Source: JBFHER01 sp041584055
GTDB lineage: Bacteria; Bacteroidota; Bacteroidia; Bacteroidales; UBA5342
Assembly (NCBI GenBank): GCA_041584055.1
Contig: JBFHER010000062.1
Span: 1 to 16,381, forward strand
Length of the DNA stretch: 16,381 nucleotides
Direction: 5' to 3'
Position 1 is the stretch's first letter. Each line of letters starts with the position of its first letter. This document shows positions 14,571-16,381 of this stretch, piece by piece. The notes under the pieces were generated by a model, which was not told the origin of the DNA, made no database searches, and saw only the letters and a list, made by a program, of their open reading frames with translations. The position numbers were made by a program, and so were the translations under genes.

Positions 14571-15977
14571 ATGAAACATCTGAGCACGAAAGAAAAGGCA
14601 GTAAAAATCAACATCGAATCGAACTTTTTTGGGACAATTGCAGAAATTGGCGGAGGTCAGGAAACAGCCCGTCATCTTTTTCAGGCAGGTGGCGCTTCAA
14701 ACACCATCGCAAAATCCATTTCTGCTTATGATAAAAGATTCAGTGACCATTTTTACAATGAGGGAAAATCCAGTCGTTATGTAGCTCAGAGCAGATTAAA
14801 TCAGATGCTTAACGAAGAATACAAACAACTCATGCATGTGCTCACCCAGGAACATGATAGAAAATTCTTTGTTTTTGCAAACACTGTTGAAACGCTCAAT
14901 TTCCACAAAACCAATCAAGGTCATGGCTGGCTTGGCATTGCAGTGGAAGGACAGGAAAAAAACAGTCCCAATATTTTGGTTGTCCATGTGACACTTTTGG
15001 AAAATGATCCTTTGCTGCAGCAATATACCCTGGGCGCCCTTGGGATTAATTTAATTTACGCCGGATTATTTCTATCTGATTCTCCGACCACCATTATTCC
15101 CAGTTTAATCGACAACCTCGACCTTGATCGCATTGAAATAGACTACATTCATTTTGAAGGACCTGATTTCAGAGATGTTGACAATCGCCTGATGAATGTC
15201 ATTCTTGTAAAGAACAACATGACACCGGCCATCATGTTTGATCCCAAAGGGACAGTTCATCAACCAGCAGATATGCTGTATAAGAAAAATGTATTGGCCG
15301 TGCGTGGATTTTTCAGACCCATCAACAAATTGGGAATGGACATTATCAATGATAGTCTGGAAATTTTCAAGAATGACGAAGAATATGAAGCTGACAACAC
15401 CATTTCCTTCTGTGAAATCACCCTTAACTACCTGATGCAAGGTGAAGAACTGGACGAGCAGGATTTTTTACATAGGGTTGATATCCTGAACATGATGGGG
15501 CAATATGTGATGGTTTCCAATTTTAGTCGTTTCTTTCAGCTTGGGCAATATTTCACCAAATTCAAAATAAAAAAATTGCGCGTGGTTGTTGGCATGCCAA
15601 CCTTTGTTAAGATCCTGGATGAATCCTATTACAGGGATTTAAAAGGAGGTCTACTGGAAGCGATGGGACAGCTTTTTCAGAGAAATACAAAGTTGTATGT
15701 GTATCCTTCTGTGGATGAAAAAAGCAAGAAAGTTATTACCCCTGTCAACGCTGAATTTCAAAGCAATGCTCGTCTTATGCTTGAATATCTTTTTAGCAAC
15801 CGGCGCATTGTAATCCTTAAAAACGTAAGTCAGGAACATCTGGACATAACCACCCAGGAGGTCACTAAATTGATCAGTGAAGGGGACAGCTCTTTTTGTA
15901 AATTGGTGCCGGATGAAGTAGGGAAATACATCATTAAAAATCATATTTTTGGTTACAATGGGCCTGATTGTGAATAA
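14571..15977 (+). CDS. Conserved 468-residue cytoplasmic protein of unknown function
   Basis: The ATG at 14571 (MKHLSTKEKAVKIN) is preferred over the in-frame ATG at 14508: the extra residues look non-coding and the -7-like TATCTTTA at 14543-14550 lies inside them. No signal peptide or clear membrane segment is seen. N-terminal features are NFFGTIAEIGGGQETARHLFQAGGASNTIAKSISAYDK, then FEGPDFRDVDNRLMNVILVKN, VRGFFRPINKLGMDI and LDEQDFLHRVDILNMMGQYVMVSNFSRFF. The C-terminus has YRDLKGGLLEAMGQLFQRNTKLYVYP. I recognise this as a widespread Bacteroidota-type protein that databases sometimes label TonB-dependent receptor or nicotinate-nucleotide adenylyltransferase. Neither label fits: there is no plug or barrel, no TonB box, and no HxGH nucleotidyltransferase motif. 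It is monocistronic. Confidence 0.8.
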   Translation: MKHLSTKEKAVKINIESNFFGTIAEIGGGQETARHLFQAGGASNTIAKSISAYDKRFSDHFYNEGKSSRYVAQSRLNQMLNEEYKQLMHVLTQEHDRKFFVFANTVETLNFHKTNQGHGWLGIAVEGQEKNSPNILVVHVTLLENDPLLQQYTLGALGINLIYAGLFLSDSPTTIIPSLIDNLDLDRIEIDYIHFEGPDFRDVDNRLMNVILVKNNMTPAIMFDPKGTVHQPADMLYKKNVLAVRGFFRPINKLGMDIINDSLEIFKNDEEYEADNTISFCEITLNYLMQGEELDEQDFLHRVDILNMMGQYVMVSNFSRFFQLGQYFTKFKIKKLRVVVGMPTFVKILDESYYRDLKGGLLEAMGQLFQRNTKLYVYPSVDEKSKKVITPVNAEFQSNARLMLEYLFSNRRIVILKNVSQEHLDITTQEVTKLISEGDSSFCKLVPDEVGKYIIKNHIFGYNGPDCE

Positions 15978-16076
15978 TGAACACGGTATAGAGAATGGTT
16001 CTTTTGTAAGGTTCCAAAACATTTCAACATTCCAACATCTCAAACATTTATTTTCGTAACGCGGGACATTTCGCCA

Positions 16077-16103
16077 GCGCGGATTTGCACCTTAAATCCG
16101 TGC
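16077..16103. repeat. REP-like palindrome with a 10-bp stem
   Basis: GCGCGGATTT (16077-16086) pairs with AAATCCGTGC (16094-16103) across a 7-nt loop, all ten positions pairing with one G-T wobble. No T-tract follows, so it is not a standard terminator. The design (GC base, AT-rich tip) resembles REP-type elements in Bacteroidota genomes; other copies would have to be found to prove it. Confidence 0.5.
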
Positions 16104-16198
16104 AATTTACTTCGGGTATGTTTCGATATGCGGCCGGTTATAATTTGCAATTTTTGGGGAAATATTTTGCCGGTCTAAATTTATTTCACGTATTCATA

Positions 16199-16217
16199 CC
16201 CCGCGCGTGGCGCGGGG
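16199..16217. repeat. GC-rich perfect hairpin, 8-bp stem with GTG loop
   Basis: CCCCGCGC (16199-16206) and GCGCGGGG (16210-16217) form a perfect stem around GTG, in a low-GC surrounding. It is followed by CTAAAATGATGTC and a small hairpin, GTTCC-TTC-GGAGC (16230-16242). I associate this type of sequence with intergenic repeats in Bacteroidota. No clean T-run follows directly, so a terminator role for the gene ending at 15977 is unlikely given the 220-nt distance. Confidence 0.5.
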
Positions 16218-16317
16218 CTAAAATGATGTCGTTCCTTCGGAGCTTTTAGTTTTTCGCAAGCTCATGTATTAATTCATAAGAAATGTTTTCACTGAATGCA
16301 TCGTTAAGCCCCCTCTT

Positions 16318-16348
16318 TGACCTTTCGACTCTATGACCTTTCGACTCT
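16318..16348. repeat. Tandem direct repeat of 15 nt (period 16)
   Basis: TGACCTTTCGACTCT occurs at 16318-16332 and again at 16334-16348, separated by a single A. The copies are identical. Two units with no variable spacer exclude a CRISPR array; slippage or an intergenic satellite is more likely. Confidence 0.7.
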
Positions 16349-16381
16349 TCAATGTTTTATCATTTCAACACTTCAACATTG

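Larger units (their letters stand above)
15978..16381. other. 404-bp gene-free region with short palindromes and repeats
   Basis: No reading frame with family features runs to the window end. The stretch contains two strong hairpins (16077-16103 and 16199-16217), a tandem 15-nt repeat (16318-16348), and the decamer CATTTCAACA at both ends (16020-16029 and 16361-16370) within CAACATT-rich tracts. The composition differs from coding DNA and looks like accumulated repetitive intergenic elements. Confidence 0.6.

Noticed and set aside
14571..15977. Assignment as TonB-dependent receptor or nicotinate-nucleotide adenylyltransferase
   Set aside because: There is no signal peptide, plug, barrel or TonB box, and no HxGH or ISSTxxR-type nucleotidyltransferase motif.
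15651..16043. 130-codon open frame on the - strand
   Set aside because: It is antisense to the C-terminus of the 468-residue gene and runs into repeat DNA; composition and translation look like a shadow frame.
16318..16381. Possible CRISPR-like repeat
   Set aside because: Only two 15-nt copies with a 1-nt gap, no spacers of regular length and no cas genes nearby.

Overview
The window looks like chromosomal DNA from a member of the Bacteroidota, probably an environmental Bacteroidales/Marinilabiliales-type lineage. The support is moderate-to-low GC content, Bacteroidota-type promoters (TTTG, about 20 nt, TAnnTTTG), little Shine-Dalgarno sequence, and protein families typical of the phylum: a DUF6242-like Kelch lipoprotein, a DUF4835 protein next to recN, a LysM+PBP1 fusion and a DUF5715-like lipoprotein. 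No tRNA, rRNA, insertion sequence, phage gene or CRISPR array was found. The content is mostly core or housekeeping with an envelope flavour.

Layout. 1-666 (+) is the 3' part of a Ppx/GppA exopolyphosphatase. It converges on 674-3427 (-), a large membrane-anchored protein with a C-terminal propeller-like half. 3590-5026 (+) is a Kelch-type surface lipoprotein whose 3' end overlaps the 3' end of 5019-5909 (-) by 8 bp. 5019-5909 and 5896-6651 (-) together make a split 5'-nucleotidase: the C-terminal domain is a lipoprotein encoded first, and the metallophosphatase domain is a Tat-exported protein encoded second. Across a 229-bp divergent intergenic region lies 6881-7258 (+), a single-domain response regulator. 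It ends in an intrinsic terminator and is followed 3 nt after the T-tract by 7276-7458 (+), a 60-residue BFD-like [2Fe-2S] protein with an unusual Cys-X-His pair. 7479-7853 (-) is an unrecognised 124-residue protein.

8127-11521 (+) is a tight three-gene operon: a five-LysM/PBP1-like fusion, a MIF-type tautomerase, and a lipoprotein with M15-peptidase-like H/D/H residues. Two of the three products are exported and point to the cell wall. 11625-14216 (-) is the DUF4835-recN pair (3-nt spacing), converging on that operon. 14571-15977 (+) is a conserved 468-residue protein of unknown function. The last 404 bp hold no gene but carry short palindromes and repeats resembling REP-type intergenic elements.

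No single new defence or mobile system is visible. The most unusual points are the terminator-gated Cys3His ferredoxin-like gene behind a lone receiver domain, the mirror-image pair of identical promoters at 6703-6845, the split and reversed 5'-nucleotidase, and the MIF homologue inside an envelope operon.
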